A DNA stretch of 64,000 bases, taken from assembly GCA_934591705.1 (NCBI GenBank), contig CAKTPM010000006.1, forward strand, positions 1-64,000, in the 5' to 3' direction. This DNA comes from an uncultured Oscillospiraceae bacterium. Lineage in GTDB: Bacteria > Bacillota > Clostridia > Oscillospirales > Oscillospiraceae. Positions 1 through 8,308 of this stretch are shown piece by piece. Each line of letters opens with the position of its first letter. Position 1 is the stretch's first letter. The translations under genes were made by a program, and so were the position numbers. A model generated the notes under the pieces. The model worked only from the letters and a program-made list of their open reading frames with translations. It was not told where the DNA came from and did not search any database.

Positions 1-1029
1 GGTTTTGATGTCCACACCGTTTTGCAGGGCCAGCGTTGCGAAGGTGTGGCGCAGGTCATGGAAACGCACCTTCGGCAGCCCTGCCCGCTTTAGAACGCGG
101 TGCAGCATGTGCAACACGCTGTCCGGGGACATGGGGCCTCCGGTGGGCGAGGGAAACACCCATTCGCTGTTACCCGTTTTTCTTCTTTGTTTCATCAGAA
201 CGTCTATCGCATCTATCGACAGGGGCAGGGTGCGGTAGGCGTTTTTTGTTTTCAGCGGCATCTCAATGATCTTGCCGTCGATGCGCCCGATCTGCCGTTG
301 AACCCGGAGGTCTCCTTTTTCCAAATCAATGTCCGACCATTTTAATCCGAGCAACTCGCCCCGCCGCAGGCCGGTGGTCAGGTCGATGTAGTACAGGGCG
401 AACACGCCGCTGTCTTTTGCCTCGCGGAGGAAGGACGTCAGCTGCTCAACGGGAAGCGTCTGCATTTCCTTGCGCTCCGCCTTCGGCAACGCGCAGCCGT
501 CTGCCGGATTGCGGGCGATCAGCCGCTGCTCGACTGCCAGCTTCAGGGCAGAGGAAATGATTTGATGGATGTTGCGCACTGTTTTGGCGCTCAGTCCCTT
601 GGGCTGCTTCTGTGCTTCGATTCGCTCTACCCGCCCTTCCGCCAACAATTTCTTGTAGAACTGTTGCAGATGCAGCGTCGTCAGATCATTCAACGGGATC
701 TTACCGAGCTGCGGCTTGATGTGGTTTTCGATGTAGCCATGATAGGTCAGGTAGGTGGATGGGCGCATCTTGATTTTGGCATAGTTCTCGTACCACACAT
801 CTAACCAGTTACCCACGGTGTAGTTCTTGGCCCGCCCGTAGTCGATGCCCACGTTTTCCTCGATGGCCTTTTTCAGTTTTTCTTTTGCTTCCGCTTGTGT
901 CTTGCCGAGGACATTTTTGATGATGGCTTTTCCGGTTTCCGGATCGTGACCAACTGTGTACCGGCCCTCCCAGCGTCCGTCCTTTCGCTTTCGGATATTG
1001 CCCTCGCCGTTTGCTCGTCTTTTCGGCAT
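1..1029 (-). CDS. Tyrosine recombinase/integrase, 3' end cut by the window edge
   Basis: Site-specific recombinase that should integrate and excise the element at tRNA-fMet. The first 343 codons are present. The N-terminal arm-binding motif 'GEGNIRKRKDGRWEGRY' is followed by a SAM-like core-binding domain at about residues 60-165. The catalytic domain shows the first arginine in 'TGLRRGELLGLKW' near residue 218 and the 'HDLRHTFAT' box near residues 323-331. The C-terminal tyrosine lies beyond base 1. Members of this Tn916/phage-like family are usually about 380-400 residues, so roughly 40-60 are missing. The ATG at 1029 has a good AAAGGAGG ribosome site. No recognisable excisionase gene precedes it. 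Confidence 0.93.
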   Translation of the reverse strand, partial: MPKRRANGEGNIRKRKDGRWEGRYTVGHDPETGKAIIKNVLGKTQAEAKEKLKKAIEENVGIDYGRAKNYTVGNWLDVWYENYAKIKMRPSTYLTYHGYIENHIKPQLGKIPLNDLTTLHLQQFYKKLLAEGRVERIEAQKQPKGLSAKTVRNIHQIISSALKLAVEQRLIARNPADGCALPKAERKEMQTLPVEQLTSFLREAKDSGVFALYYIDLTTGLRRGELLGLKWSDIDLEKGDLRVQRQIGRIDGKIIEMPLKTKNAYRTLPLSIDAIDVLMKQRRKTGNSEWVFPSPTGGPMSPDSVLHMLHRVLKRAGLPKVRFHDLRHTFATLALQNGVDIKT

Positions 1030-1614
1030 GGTATCAGCCTCCTTTCGCAACGAACAATACCGTAACCAAGGGGACAAAGCTACCGGGAAACCGAACTGTT
1101 ATCAAAAAGTTATCAATTGCCCCTCGGAGCCGCACCGCCCTATCTTTGTCTATGGCGGCGCAATTTTTGCGCTGCCGGAGGCGTTCTTCTTTGGTTACAG
1201 CGGTGCGTTTTTTGGACGGTTGAAAATCTCTTTTCATCGACTGTGGTGGCGCAAAACACGCTTGCCCTGCACCATTGATCACGCGAAGGTGATTACCTCG
1301 ATTTCCTTCCGAAACGGCCACAAGGCACCACCAAAATCCTTGGGGCACCTGCGTTTGTGGGAACCAAGACACCAGCCGCTCTGAAATTTCCTTCAAAAGG
1401 CGCCACAACCGCCTGCGCTGAAACCCACGTCAACTGCCCGCACTGCGGGCAGAAGTGATCGGGCAGAGCGTGGTTCCGACGCCAGCCCTTTATCCTGCTT
1501 TCTTTTTCATCCTCGAAAAAGCTGCGAAAAGCGCAGGAAACGCAGTCATATCAATGCTTCCAACGCATCGGTCATATGGACTTCAACACCTCCGGCACAA
1601 ACGGCTCACGTTCG

Positions 1615-1721
1615 CTTTCGCGGGCGAAAGTGGGTACACACTCGGCTTTCGGAGAAGGATCGCACACAAGGGCTCACACGCCGAAACAGGGGTGTTTCGG
1701 ACGGGGGTGGTATCACTACCC
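1615..1721. repeat. Cluster of three short inverted repeats
   Basis: CTTTCGC-GG-GCGAAAG (1615-1630) and CCGAAACA-GGGG-TGTTTCGG (1681-1700) are perfect. GGGTGGT-ATC-ACTACCC (1705-1721) has one mismatch that would be a G-U pair in RNA. None is followed by a T-run, so they are not simple terminators. They lie inside the integrated element, upstream of the integrase gene. They may be protein-binding sites, part of an oriT, or a structured RNA. Their function is unknown. Confidence 0.7.
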
Positions 1722-1832
1722 TCGGACTGTTTCACATGTTTCGGAACCCCTGCGTGGCCAGGGGGCAGAACGGCGTACTTTGCCGCTTTGGGATCTTGAC
1801 CGGGAGGTGCTCTCTAAGAACGCAGAAAGCAT

Positions 1833-1870
1833 GCGGAACAGCGATGCGTTTATGCGCGTCGCTGTTCCGC
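1833..1870. repeat. 16-bp-stem inverted repeat
   Basis: Arms at 1833-1848 and 1855-1870 pair over 16 bp with one mismatch (G-U in RNA) around the loop TTTATG. There is no T-run on either side. It is the strongest structure between the integrase and helicase genes and may be a recombination or transfer site, or a structured RNA. Confidence 0.75.
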
Positions 1871-2054
1871 AGGCGTCGCGGCCCCGCTGGGCTGCGTAAT
1901 TCTGTGATCACTCTACTAATGTTGTAATTTTCCCTCTATCGGATGTATTTTACCTTTTTTCTCCGCGCAACGGTGCCGATTCACTTTGGCAGCCAAAATG
2001 TATGTGTATTCTTCAACGTCTGTTATTCGTTGCGCTCGTTTAACAGATCTTTGC

Positions 2055-5000
2055 CTATTGTCGCACAGATATTGCTTCACCACTGACAGATACTTTGTCT
2101 GCAAGTATGCTGAGTGCAGCATCCATCGCCTCATTGATGGCTTTGCCAACACGTGTCACTCCGCATTGCGCAGCCAAAGAACGGTACAGCCCGCTCTTAT
2201 CGGCGGTTACATTTTGTTTCAGAATCTCAAACATTCCAGCGGCTAATTCCTCTGGCGCAATTTGTTTGATGTCACGCTCAATATCGCCCGGGCCTCTGAA
2301 CTGAATCTCTTTTCCGTTATCCAGATACAAGAATCCATTCCTGCGGATAATGCCGTAACGCTGGTAGCCGTACATCTGCTGTTCGTAGGCTCTCTGCACG
2401 ACATTTGTGACCTTTTCACGGTCGAAATACCACACGATACGCTTCAGGAATAAATCTTCCGATAGAGGTGCCTCCACTTCCAAAATTTCCTTGACGATTG
2501 CCTTGAAATCGCTGTAATCATGATGTCGGCAAACCTCAAAAAAATCTGCCGCCTTATATGCAGGAAACTCAAAATGCTTTTCGACTGCAACCTCTTCGAA
2601 TGTTTCTGTTGGCTGACCGTCTACCGGCTTTGCTTCAGCTTTTGTTGGATTTTTGACCGCATCCGCAGCGGCCTCCAAAAGTCGAAGTTGCTCAATCGAT
2701 TTGTTTCTGAACCAGTCCGTAGACCAGATGCGATAGAATTTCCAACCCATGCGCTCCAAAATTTCCTGCCGCAGGCGGTCACGGTCACGCGCATTTTTGG
2801 ATGAGTGATATGTTGCGCCATCGCATTCAATCGCAAGTACATAGTCAGAGCTGTCCGGCAGCTTCAAACCGAGGTCAATACGGAATCCAGAGCAGCCGAC
2901 TTGCGTATCTACTGCAAAGCCTTTGGATCTCAGATAATCGCACACCTCAAGTTCAAAATCGGAATCGAATTGCTCAAACGGGCTGACGGAAATTGCCCGT
3001 TCCAGCGCAACGCTGCCGTTCTCGGCATAATCGAGGTATTCGCGAAGCAGCTTTGCACCTTCTGCGGATGTATGCTTCAAGTCAATGTCCGTATAGTGCA
3101 TGGAAGAAACCAGTTGGACATTGCATTTTGCACGGGTAACGGCAACATTCAGCCTTCGTTCACCGCCGACACGGTTCATTGGGCCGAAAGTATGCAGTAG
3201 GCGCCCTTGCACATCAATACCATAGGCAATGCTGAAAATGATCGTATCGCGTTCATCCCCCTGCACGGTTTCGAGATTTTTAATGAAGAAATGCTCTTTC
3301 CCATCGTTCTTGAAGAAGTGTTCCTTTTCCGGTGTGCTTTGCCGCCGTTTGGAAAGCAGTTTATCAATCAAGTCCTGCTGCGCTACGCTGAACGCAACCA
3401 CACCAAGACTGCGGTTCGGATATTTCTCAATATTCTGATAGATCAGATCAACAATAAACTCTGCTTCCTTCCGGTTGGTATGGGCTTTGCGGTCAAATAC
3501 GCCGTCCACGTGATAATAGTCTACACCGATTCCCGGAGCATCGACCTTAGAAGACGGGAACGTCACAAGATCGCTGTCATAAAAATTCTTGTTGGAGAAA
3601 GTAATCAGCTGCTCATATCGACTGCGGTAATGCCAGCGCAGCCGGAGCTGCTGCATGGATGTCGAACACAGATCCAAGATAGATTCAAAGTCCGTTACAT
3701 CTCCGGTTTCTTCATCGTTGTCCTCCGCTTCAATGGTAGCATTGAAGAAGTTGCTGGGCGGCATCTGCTTAGAGTCACCCACAACAATCAACTGGTCTGC
3801 ACGATAGATTGCGCCGATTGCATCCTGCGGGAAAATCTGTGATGCCTCATCAAATACAACCACATCGAAGTGAACGGAATCCGGCGCAAGGAAAGTGCTT
3901 ACGCTCAGCGGAGACATCAAAAAGCACGGCTTGACTCGCTGAACAAGCTCACCTGTTTCAGCAAGCAGAGAACGAATACTCTTTTGCTTGCGCTTTTTCT
4001 CGCCTTCACGAAGCAAGATTGCCAATGCACTCCCGGACGCAATCATATCAAGCGACGGGCGCATAGAGGAAAGCTCAGCGCGGATTTTTGCCTTATTGAT
4101 TTCAAATTGCTCAGTATCTTTCTCGGAAAAAGTACGAATCGCTTTATCCTGAGAAATTCGATTGAATGCAGACAGAACAGGATTCCCAGACAAAATCGAA
4201 TCGATCCATTGATAGCAGAATTGCTTTTGGAATGCGCCGACAATATACTTTGACTCTATATTCTGACCAATAGCAGCATTTACATAAGGCACGACCTGCT
4301 TATCATCCAACTTGGAGAAAAGACTCCTGAAATGGCACCAGTTATCCAACTTGTCCATTTCATTCAGGCAATCCGTTGCTTTCGCCAATACCAGAACAGA
4401 CGGTGCAGAGTGAGTATTCAGAATCGCTCGATCAAAGTACCCATCAACTCGCTTGAATGTATCAGCACTGCAAACTGCGAAAGTCTCGTCAAGTTTCTGG
4501 TGGTAATCTGCAAATATATCTCGTTCAGAGGTGAAATCGTTATAGTGTTCCAAAGTGCCGAACGCAATGCTGCTGGAGAATATTGCCCCCAACGCCGACA
4601 TTTGTTCCGCTACATAATCCCATTCGGTTTCGACACCATGATAGGCTTCACCAAGAAATGCTTTGATGGGTGCTTCGGCTTCAACAAACTCCAAGGTCTT
4701 TTGCTGATAATAGGCAAGTCGTTCTGTCATGGAGACAGCTTCATTATAAGCAGGTTTCTTCCCGTCCTTCTTGCACAAGCGCAGGTCGGTGATAAGCTGC
4801 TTGTACTCGGCATTGAAAAGCCGGGAAAAGATTCCACCAAACTGTTTTGTCAGCTTCTTGTGATACGCAGCTCCATCCAATTTATAAATATCATCGTCAA
4901 ACACTGCATCCAACACGGAGCGGGCAGCCATAATATCTGCACTCTGCGCTTGTAATTTGTGCAGCGCAGAGTTTACCGCGTCAAAACGCTCCCGATTCAG

Positions 5001-6776
5001 GAGTGATGGTGTAATCAGCTTGGATGCCGCTGCAAAACCGAAGAAACTGTTCCAAAGCTGTGCGTCCTCTACGCTGGTACACTGTATTTCATACTTCTCA
5101 GAGATTTCCTGCTGTAAAGGGATCAATGTCTGCAAGAATTGTGAAACGGCAGAAAGATCACTCTTTACCTCGTTTTTGGACTGGTAAGATGTGTCCTGAT
5201 TGATATAGCCGTACCACGGATTCTTTCTATAATCATATCCGATGGATGGGATATAGTCTGTATACTGCTCCAAAAGAGCAGCTGTTTCTATTAAGTACGA
5301 TTCGCCTTTGGAAGCAAGCTGAGAGATAGGAAACTCAACATCCGGTGTGGACCGAAATGCGGCGTAAGATTCATACAGCTGATACAAGCTTTTTTCAATG
5401 ACCGGGCGCGGCTTGTGAAGTTCATCCGCATAGGCATCCAGCTGATGCTGTGCCTTTTCCTTGATAGCAATTTCAGCGTCCGCTTTCGAGGAAACAACTC
5501 TTTTCTCCGCGCGTAGTGTATGGCAAATGTCCGCAATAACATCCTTTTTATTTGCTTTATGACTGTGGAGCTGTAAGCAAAATTCAGCGAGTCCAGCTTG
5601 CTTCAACTTGTCGTAGACTACATTCAAGGCTGCCAGCTTTTCAGAAACGAACAACACTTTTTTGCCATCGCTAAGGCATTCTGCGATGATATTTGTAATC
5701 GTCTGGCTTTTTCCAGTTCCCGGAGGCCCCTGCAAAACGAAGCTCTTTCCCGACTTTGCCATCTCAATTGCTTCGATTTGGCTGGAGTCTGCATCTACCA
5801 CACTATGTAGCTCAATCAATGGATCAGATACAGATGCGGCAGTTTCCTCATCACTGTACATTTTTTCCGTGCCGGTTGGCTCACCCAAGAGCTGACGGAC
5901 ATTCTGATTTGCAAGAATTGCCTTTGCATTGTCCTTCAAATCCCGGTACATATTGATTTTGAGAAATGAGAAAATACCGATCTTGCATTCAGCTGTGACT
6001 GTCCATTGGAGTTTTGCCACAAGACGCTTTACTTTCTCAAGGTAGGCAGTCAGCCCCTCATCGTTATACTCAGGGAGCTTCACCCCATGTTCTGCGTCCA
6101 TTTTATAGGAAAAGGTCGGATTAACAATGATGTCGTCTGCTGCCGACTTGATAAAATAGGGTTCTACCGCTGACGCTTGTTCCAGCTGAATCGGTACAAG
6201 CAAAATGGGCGCGCGAAAAACATAGTTCGAGGCGGCACTTTCTTTCCAATGGACAAAACCAAATGCCATGTACGCAACATTGACACCGGTTTCTTCAATG
6301 AACTCCCGCGCCTTCTTATCAATGTTTTTTACGGCAGTAAGTGGATTCGTTGCGGCATTATAAAGTAGGATTTGATTCTGCCGCTTGATTTTACCGGAAT
6401 ATTGAGCCAAAAATGCGGCTTTGCCGCCAGAAGCATCGGGCTTTTCTGACATCTCAATCTGCAACTGCTCCGGTTCAGAAGACTCTTCCGGTGTCCCGAT
6501 TTGCAACTGCTCCGGTGCATAGGATTCTTCCGTGTCATCATCTTCTTCGACAATTTTGGGATCGAAGACCTCAAAAGAAGCGGTCCCGTCCACTTTCTCA
6601 AACAGCACATCAGAAGACGGGAGCAGCACCTCCACGGTTGAAGCTCGCGTATCCTTAAAATTGATTAGATTATTGCGCTTTCCTGTATCCAGCAGTAAAT
6701 CAGCCCACTTATCCAGCTTCTTTGCATCCACAAGATATCCCCCAATCGCACTTTTATATTGTTGATATTTTACCAT
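2055..6776 (-). CDS. Giant superfamily 1 helicase with C-terminal Vsr/DUF559-like nuclease
   Basis: About 1573 residues. The N-terminus carries a DUF4011-type motif ('LLDTGKRNNLINF', about residues 28-40). Walker A 'GPPGTGKS' lies near residues 349-357, after which a long helical insert precedes the DExx box 'VVVFDEAS' near 972. Motif V/VI signatures 'TVQGDERD' and 'NVAVTRAK' follow (the latter near 1210). Next come a restriction-type nuclease core, 'FRIDLGL' then 'ECDGATYH' (near 1315-1323), and a DUF3320-like tail. The architecture matches COG1112-type helicase/endonucleases frequent in defence islands, so a DNA-processing antiphage role is inferred. The promoter at 6767-6795 overlaps the ATG at 6776. 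GTG at 6731, with GGGGGA six bases upstream, may be the true start. It is the only cargo gene visible in the element, and its G+C is low compared with the host. Confidence 0.9.
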   Translation of the reverse strand: MVKYQQYKSAIGGYLVDAKKLDKWADLLLDTGKRNNLINFKDTRASTVEVLLPSSDVLFEKVDGTASFEVFDPKIVEEDDDTEESYAPEQLQIGTPEESSEPEQLQIEMSEKPDASGGKAAFLAQYSGKIKRQNQILLYNAATNPLTAVKNIDKKAREFIEETGVNVAYMAFGFVHWKESAASNYVFRAPILLVPIQLEQASAVEPYFIKSAADDIIVNPTFSYKMDAEHGVKLPEYNDEGLTAYLEKVKRLVAKLQWTVTAECKIGIFSFLKINMYRDLKDNAKAILANQNVRQLLGEPTGTEKMYSDEETAASVSDPLIELHSVVDADSSQIEAIEMAKSGKSFVLQGPPGTGKSQTITNIIAECLSDGKKVLFVSEKLAALNVVYDKLKQAGLAEFCLQLHSHKANKKDVIADICHTLRAEKRVVSSKADAEIAIKEKAQHQLDAYADELHKPRPVIEKSLYQLYESYAAFRSTPDVEFPISQLASKGESYLIETAALLEQYTDYIPSIGYDYRKNPWYGYINQDTSYQSKNEVKSDLSAVSQFLQTLIPLQQEISEKYEIQCTSVEDAQLWNSFFGFAAASKLITPSLLNRERFDAVNSALHKLQAQSADIMAARSVLDAVFDDDIYKLDGAAYHKKLTKQFGGIFSRLFNAEYKQLITDLRLCKKDGKKPAYNEAVSMTERLAYYQQKTLEFVEAEAPIKAFLGEAYHGVETEWDYVAEQMSALGAIFSSSIAFGTLEHYNDFTSERDIFADYHQKLDETFAVCSADTFKRVDGYFDRAILNTHSAPSVLVLAKATDCLNEMDKLDNWCHFRSLFSKLDDKQVVPYVNAAIGQNIESKYIVGAFQKQFCYQWIDSILSGNPVLSAFNRISQDKAIRTFSEKDTEQFEINKAKIRAELSSMRPSLDMIASGSALAILLREGEKKRKQKSIRSLLAETGELVQRVKPCFLMSPLSVSTFLAPDSVHFDVVVFDEASQIFPQDAIGAIYRADQLIVVGDSKQMPPSNFFNATIEAEDNDEETGDVTDFESILDLCSTSMQQLRLRWHYRSRYEQLITFSNKNFYDSDLVTFPSSKVDAPGIGVDYYHVDGVFDRKAHTNRKEAEFIVDLIYQNIEKYPNRSLGVVAFSVAQQDLIDKLLSKRRQSTPEKEHFFKNDGKEHFFIKNLETVQGDERDTIIFSIAYGIDVQGRLLHTFGPMNRVGGERRLNVAVTRAKCNVQLVSSMHYTDIDLKHTSAEGAKLLREYLDYAENGSVALERAISVSPFEQFDSDFELEVCDYLRSKGFAVDTQVGCSGFRIDLGLKLPDSSDYVLAIECDGATYHSSKNARDRDRLRQEILERMGWKFYRIWSTDWFRNKSIEQLRLLEAAADAVKNPTKAEAKPVDGQPTETFEEVAVEKHFEFPAYKAADFFEVCRHHDYSDFKAIVKEILEVEAPLSEDLFLKRIVWYFDREKVTNVVQRAYEQQMYGYQRYGIIRRNGFLYLDNGKEIQFRGPGDIERDIKQIAPEELAAGMFEILKQNVTADKSGLYRSLAAQCGVTRVGKAINEAMDAALSILADKVSVSGEAISVRQ

Positions 6777-6795
6777 ACTCTATCAGTTTGTGCAA
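6767..6795 (-). promoter_or_regulatory. Promoter of the helicase gene
   Basis: TTGCAC (6790-6795), a 17-bp spacer and TAAAAT (6767-6772), read on the minus strand. Transcription would begin near 6760, inside the longest frame. This argues for a start downstream of 6776, most likely GTG 6731. Confidence 0.6.
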
Positions 6796-6804
6796 TGTGG
6801 CTCC

Positions 6805-6823
6805 TTGACCCACTTTTGACCCA
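6805..6823 (+). repeat. Two TTGACCCA direct repeats near the element end
   Basis: TTGACCCA occurs at 6805-6812 and 6816-6823, 11 bp apart, about 115 bp inside the right boundary. Short direct repeats at this distance are typical integrase arm-type binding sites. The role is inferred from position only. Confidence 0.45.
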
Positions 6824-6887
6824 GAATCCAAAAAAAGCGGGCAGGGCTGGACGGAAACAACGGAAAATTCGCCGAGCGAATGGCGGC

Positions 6888-6927
6888 AAAAAGCACAAAT
6901 CGGAGCCGAAACGACTCCGATTTGTGC
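6888..6927 (-). terminator. Rho-independent terminator just inside the right end of the element
   Basis: A perfect 13-bp stem (6893-6905 with 6915-6927) and a 9-nt loop are followed on the minus strand by TTTTT. It faces transcription entering from the chromosome on the right and lies upstream of the helicase promoter, so it would insulate the cargo gene from host read-through. Confidence 0.8.
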
Positions 6928-6937
6928 TTGAGACTGC

Positions 6938-6982
6938 CTCATAACCCGGAGGTCGGAGGTTCAAGTCCTCCCTCCGCAACCA
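6938..6982 (+). other. attR: displaced 3' half of initiator tRNA-Met
   Basis: The 45 bp run from the anticodon loop CTCATAA through the variable region, T-arm (GGTTCAAGTCC) and acceptor strand to an encoded CCA. They match the 3' half of bacterial tRNA-fMet(CAT). The bases to the left cannot form the 5' side of the anticodon stem (GGG expected), so this is not a functional tRNA. It is the crossover copy left by integration. The intact gene must lie left of base 1. Confidence 0.88.
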
Positions 6983-6985
6983 GAA

Positions 6986-7027
6986 AGCAGCGGCTATGAA
7001 GGTTTTCATAGCCGCTGCTGTTTTTAT
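6986..7027 (+). terminator. Native terminator of the tRNA-fMet gene
   Basis: A perfect 15-bp stem (6986-7000 with 7005-7019), loop GGTT, then GTTTTTATT. It begins three bases after the displaced CCA and was therefore separated from its tRNA by the element. Confidence 0.9.
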
Positions 7028-7182
7028 TATAGAAGCGGAATGTGCTCCACGCCGCCCATGCCAAGCGTTGTTTTGATGCCGACGCCGGCAAAATCCGCAA
7101 AGGACAGCAGTGCCTCCGCCAGTAAACCGGTGGCACGCCCCGCCCCTAAAGGGGCGCTGAAGGATTGACAGCGCCGCGTCAT
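7027..7182 (-). pseudogene. cas6 C-terminal remnant
   Basis: An open frame of 51 codons ends in 'FAGVGIKTTLGMGGVEH' before the stop at 7027-7029. This glycine-rich G-h-G-h-K-T-x-x-G-M-G signature is the characteristic C-terminal loop of Cas6 CRISPR endoribonucleases, which process crRNA in type I-B and III systems. Only about the last 33 residues (7027-7128) look like Cas6. The upstream codons, with an ATG at 7182, do not. Full-length Cas6 is about 200-270 residues, so this is a fragment. Its stop lies in the tRNA terminator's T-run on the opposite strand. Confidence 0.6.
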
Positions 7183-7183
7183 T

Positions 7184-8062
7184 TCAGGCAGCCGCGTCCC
7201 GACCCGCTTTCTTCTCTTCCCGCTTCACGCGCCAGACGGCGAGGGTGCACACGAGCAAAACATTGACCAGCGCCAAACGCACATAACTATAGAGAACATT
7301 GAGGAAGAAATACGGGGAGGATATGCCGCTCTGCAGAGCATCTCTCCACAGCGGCATGACGCCGTAGCTCATCAAAAACGGCAGCACGACGAGGGCGGCA
7401 AGCCAGCCAACGACAAGCCATGTGACCTCCTTTTTCGTCGCGGGCAGCTTGAGCATCCGGTAGGAGCGCACCGTACAAACGATCATTGCAAGCATAGAGA
7501 AGAGCTGCACCCACACGATGGCAAGGCGCACATAGTTCATCTGCGCCGTCCAGAAGCGCGTCATAAAGATAGTTGTCCACGAAAGACCGGTCGCAATGCG
7601 GAGATAGAGATGCACGCAGACATAGACCGCCCAGCCGCAGAAGAGCCCGGCGCGCCGCTTCACCGCCAGGCAGATGACACCGCAGAGGAGAAGCGGGGAT
7701 GCAAACAGCAGCCCCACCAGCAGATCACCGGCGAGCAGCAGGCAGAGAACCAAAATGACCGCACCGGTACACAATAAAGCTATTCCAGCGGTGGTGTGGC
7801 GCTTTTCCTGCTCGGGCGCCGCCTGCGGTGTAAAGGACGCGGGCGCGGTGTCTGTCCTCGCCGTGTCCTCGCCGCGCACGAGCTCCTCCAGCGTCACGCC
7901 GAAAAGCTCAGAGAGCTTTAAGAGCTTGTCGAGCTCGGGGACAGAGGCATCGGTCTCCCATTTGGATACGCTCTGGCGCGAGATGTCCAGCGCGTCGGCA
8001 AGGTCGCCCTGGGACCAGTTTTTCTGTGTGCGCAGGCGCACGATGTTTTCTCCAAGTGTCAT
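7184..8062 (-). CDS. XRE-family regulator with C-terminal membrane domain
   Basis: A 292-residue protein with an N-terminal XRE helix-turn-helix (residues 4-60, 'SQGDLADALDISRQSVSKWE') and an acidic, Pro/Ala-rich linker to about residue 88. About seven hydrophobic segments follow (for example 'GAVILVLCLLLAGDLLVGLL'), ending in a basic tail. Such membrane-tethered XRE proteins are common in Clostridia and are thought to couple envelope or stress signals to transcription. The ligand and targets are unknown. The start at 8062 has the ribosome site AAAGGAG. The gene sits between CRISPR-Cas remnants, and no partner gene is adjacent. Confidence 0.85.
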   Translation of the reverse strand: MTLGENIVRLRTQKNWSQGDLADALDISRQSVSKWETDASVPELDKLLKLSELFGVTLEELVRGEDTARTDTAPASFTPQAAPEQEKRHTTAGIALLCTGAVILVLCLLLAGDLLVGLLFASPLLLCGVICLAVKRRAGLFCGWAVYVCVHLYLRIATGLSWTTIFMTRFWTAQMNYVRLAIVWVQLFSMLAMIVCTVRSYRMLKLPATKKEVTWLVVGWLAALVVLPFLMSYGVMPLWRDALQSGISSPYFFLNVLYSYVRLALVNVLLVCTLAVWRVKREEKKAGRDAAA

Positions 8063-8144
8063 AGACGGGGTCTCCTTTGCAGATTTTCTGCGCTCAGTTT
8101 ACCAAAAGGGACGCTAAAAGTCCACCAAGCGGGGTTGGAAATTT

Positions 8145-8161
8145 AGCAACCGGCGGTTGCT
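8145..8161. promoter_or_regulatory. AGCAACC-GGC-GGTTGCT palindrome upstream of the XRE gene
   Basis: A perfect 7-bp inverted repeat with a 3-bp centre, 83 bp upstream of the XRE start. XRE repressors usually bind such sites, so an autoregulatory operator is plausible but unproven. Confidence 0.35.
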
Positions 8162-8308
8162 TATGCAGGTTAGGCCGTGAAAGAGTCTGCAAAAAGCCCC
8201 CTCATGCCGCTTTCACAGGCACGGCCGATAGCGAGTAAACACGCGAAACGCACCGGATATAGATCGTTACGCTCTGACGCTATTCTCCTGCGGCAGTGTC
8301 CCTTACCG

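Larger units (their letters stand above)
1030..2054. other. 1-kb region without a confident gene, rich in inverted repeats
   Basis: Between the integrase and helicase genes I see no convincing coding region. A minus-strand ORF (1034-1408) ends on the integrase ribosome site. Its charged stretch 'KKRTAVTKEERLRQRK' looks protein-like, but it lacks a good start site and a helix-turn-helix, so an excisionase role is only a guess. Near 1420-1458 on the plus strand a short frame ends in 'NCPHCGQK', possibly the tail of a decayed zinc-ribbon gene. From 1615 to 1870 there are four clear hairpins, listed separately. The region may hold the transfer or recombination DNA sites of the element. Confidence 0.5.
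1..6982. mobile_element. Integrative element in the 3' end of initiator tRNA-Met (right part)
   Basis: The integrase gene at 1-1029 points toward the left edge, where the intact tRNA and left attachment site should lie. The right boundary is a displaced tRNA 3' half at 6938-6982, directly followed by the tRNA's own terminator. This is the standard geometry of a tRNA-targeting tyrosine-recombinase element. The only large gene inside the visible part is the helicase/nuclease at 2055-6776. G+C is visibly lower than in the chromosome to the right. The integrase lacks only its last part, so the whole element may be little more than 7 kb, but the left end is not visible. No conjugation or replication gene is seen. 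Confidence 0.8.

Noticed and set aside
1455..1927. Plus-strand frames of 63-114 codons in the hairpin region
   Set aside because: No ribosome sites, Arg/Ser-rich unlikely composition, and they run through the inverted repeats.
6770..7009. Minus-strand frame with 'RREDLNLRPPGYE', antisense to the tRNA fragment
   Set aside because: This peptide is a well-known artefact of translating tRNA 3' regions backward. It overlaps the tRNA relic and two terminators.
6939..7136. Minus-strand frame ending 'VAEGGLEPPTSGL'
   Set aside because: Another standard antisense-tRNA artefact. The real coding trace there, in a different frame, is the Cas6-like tail.
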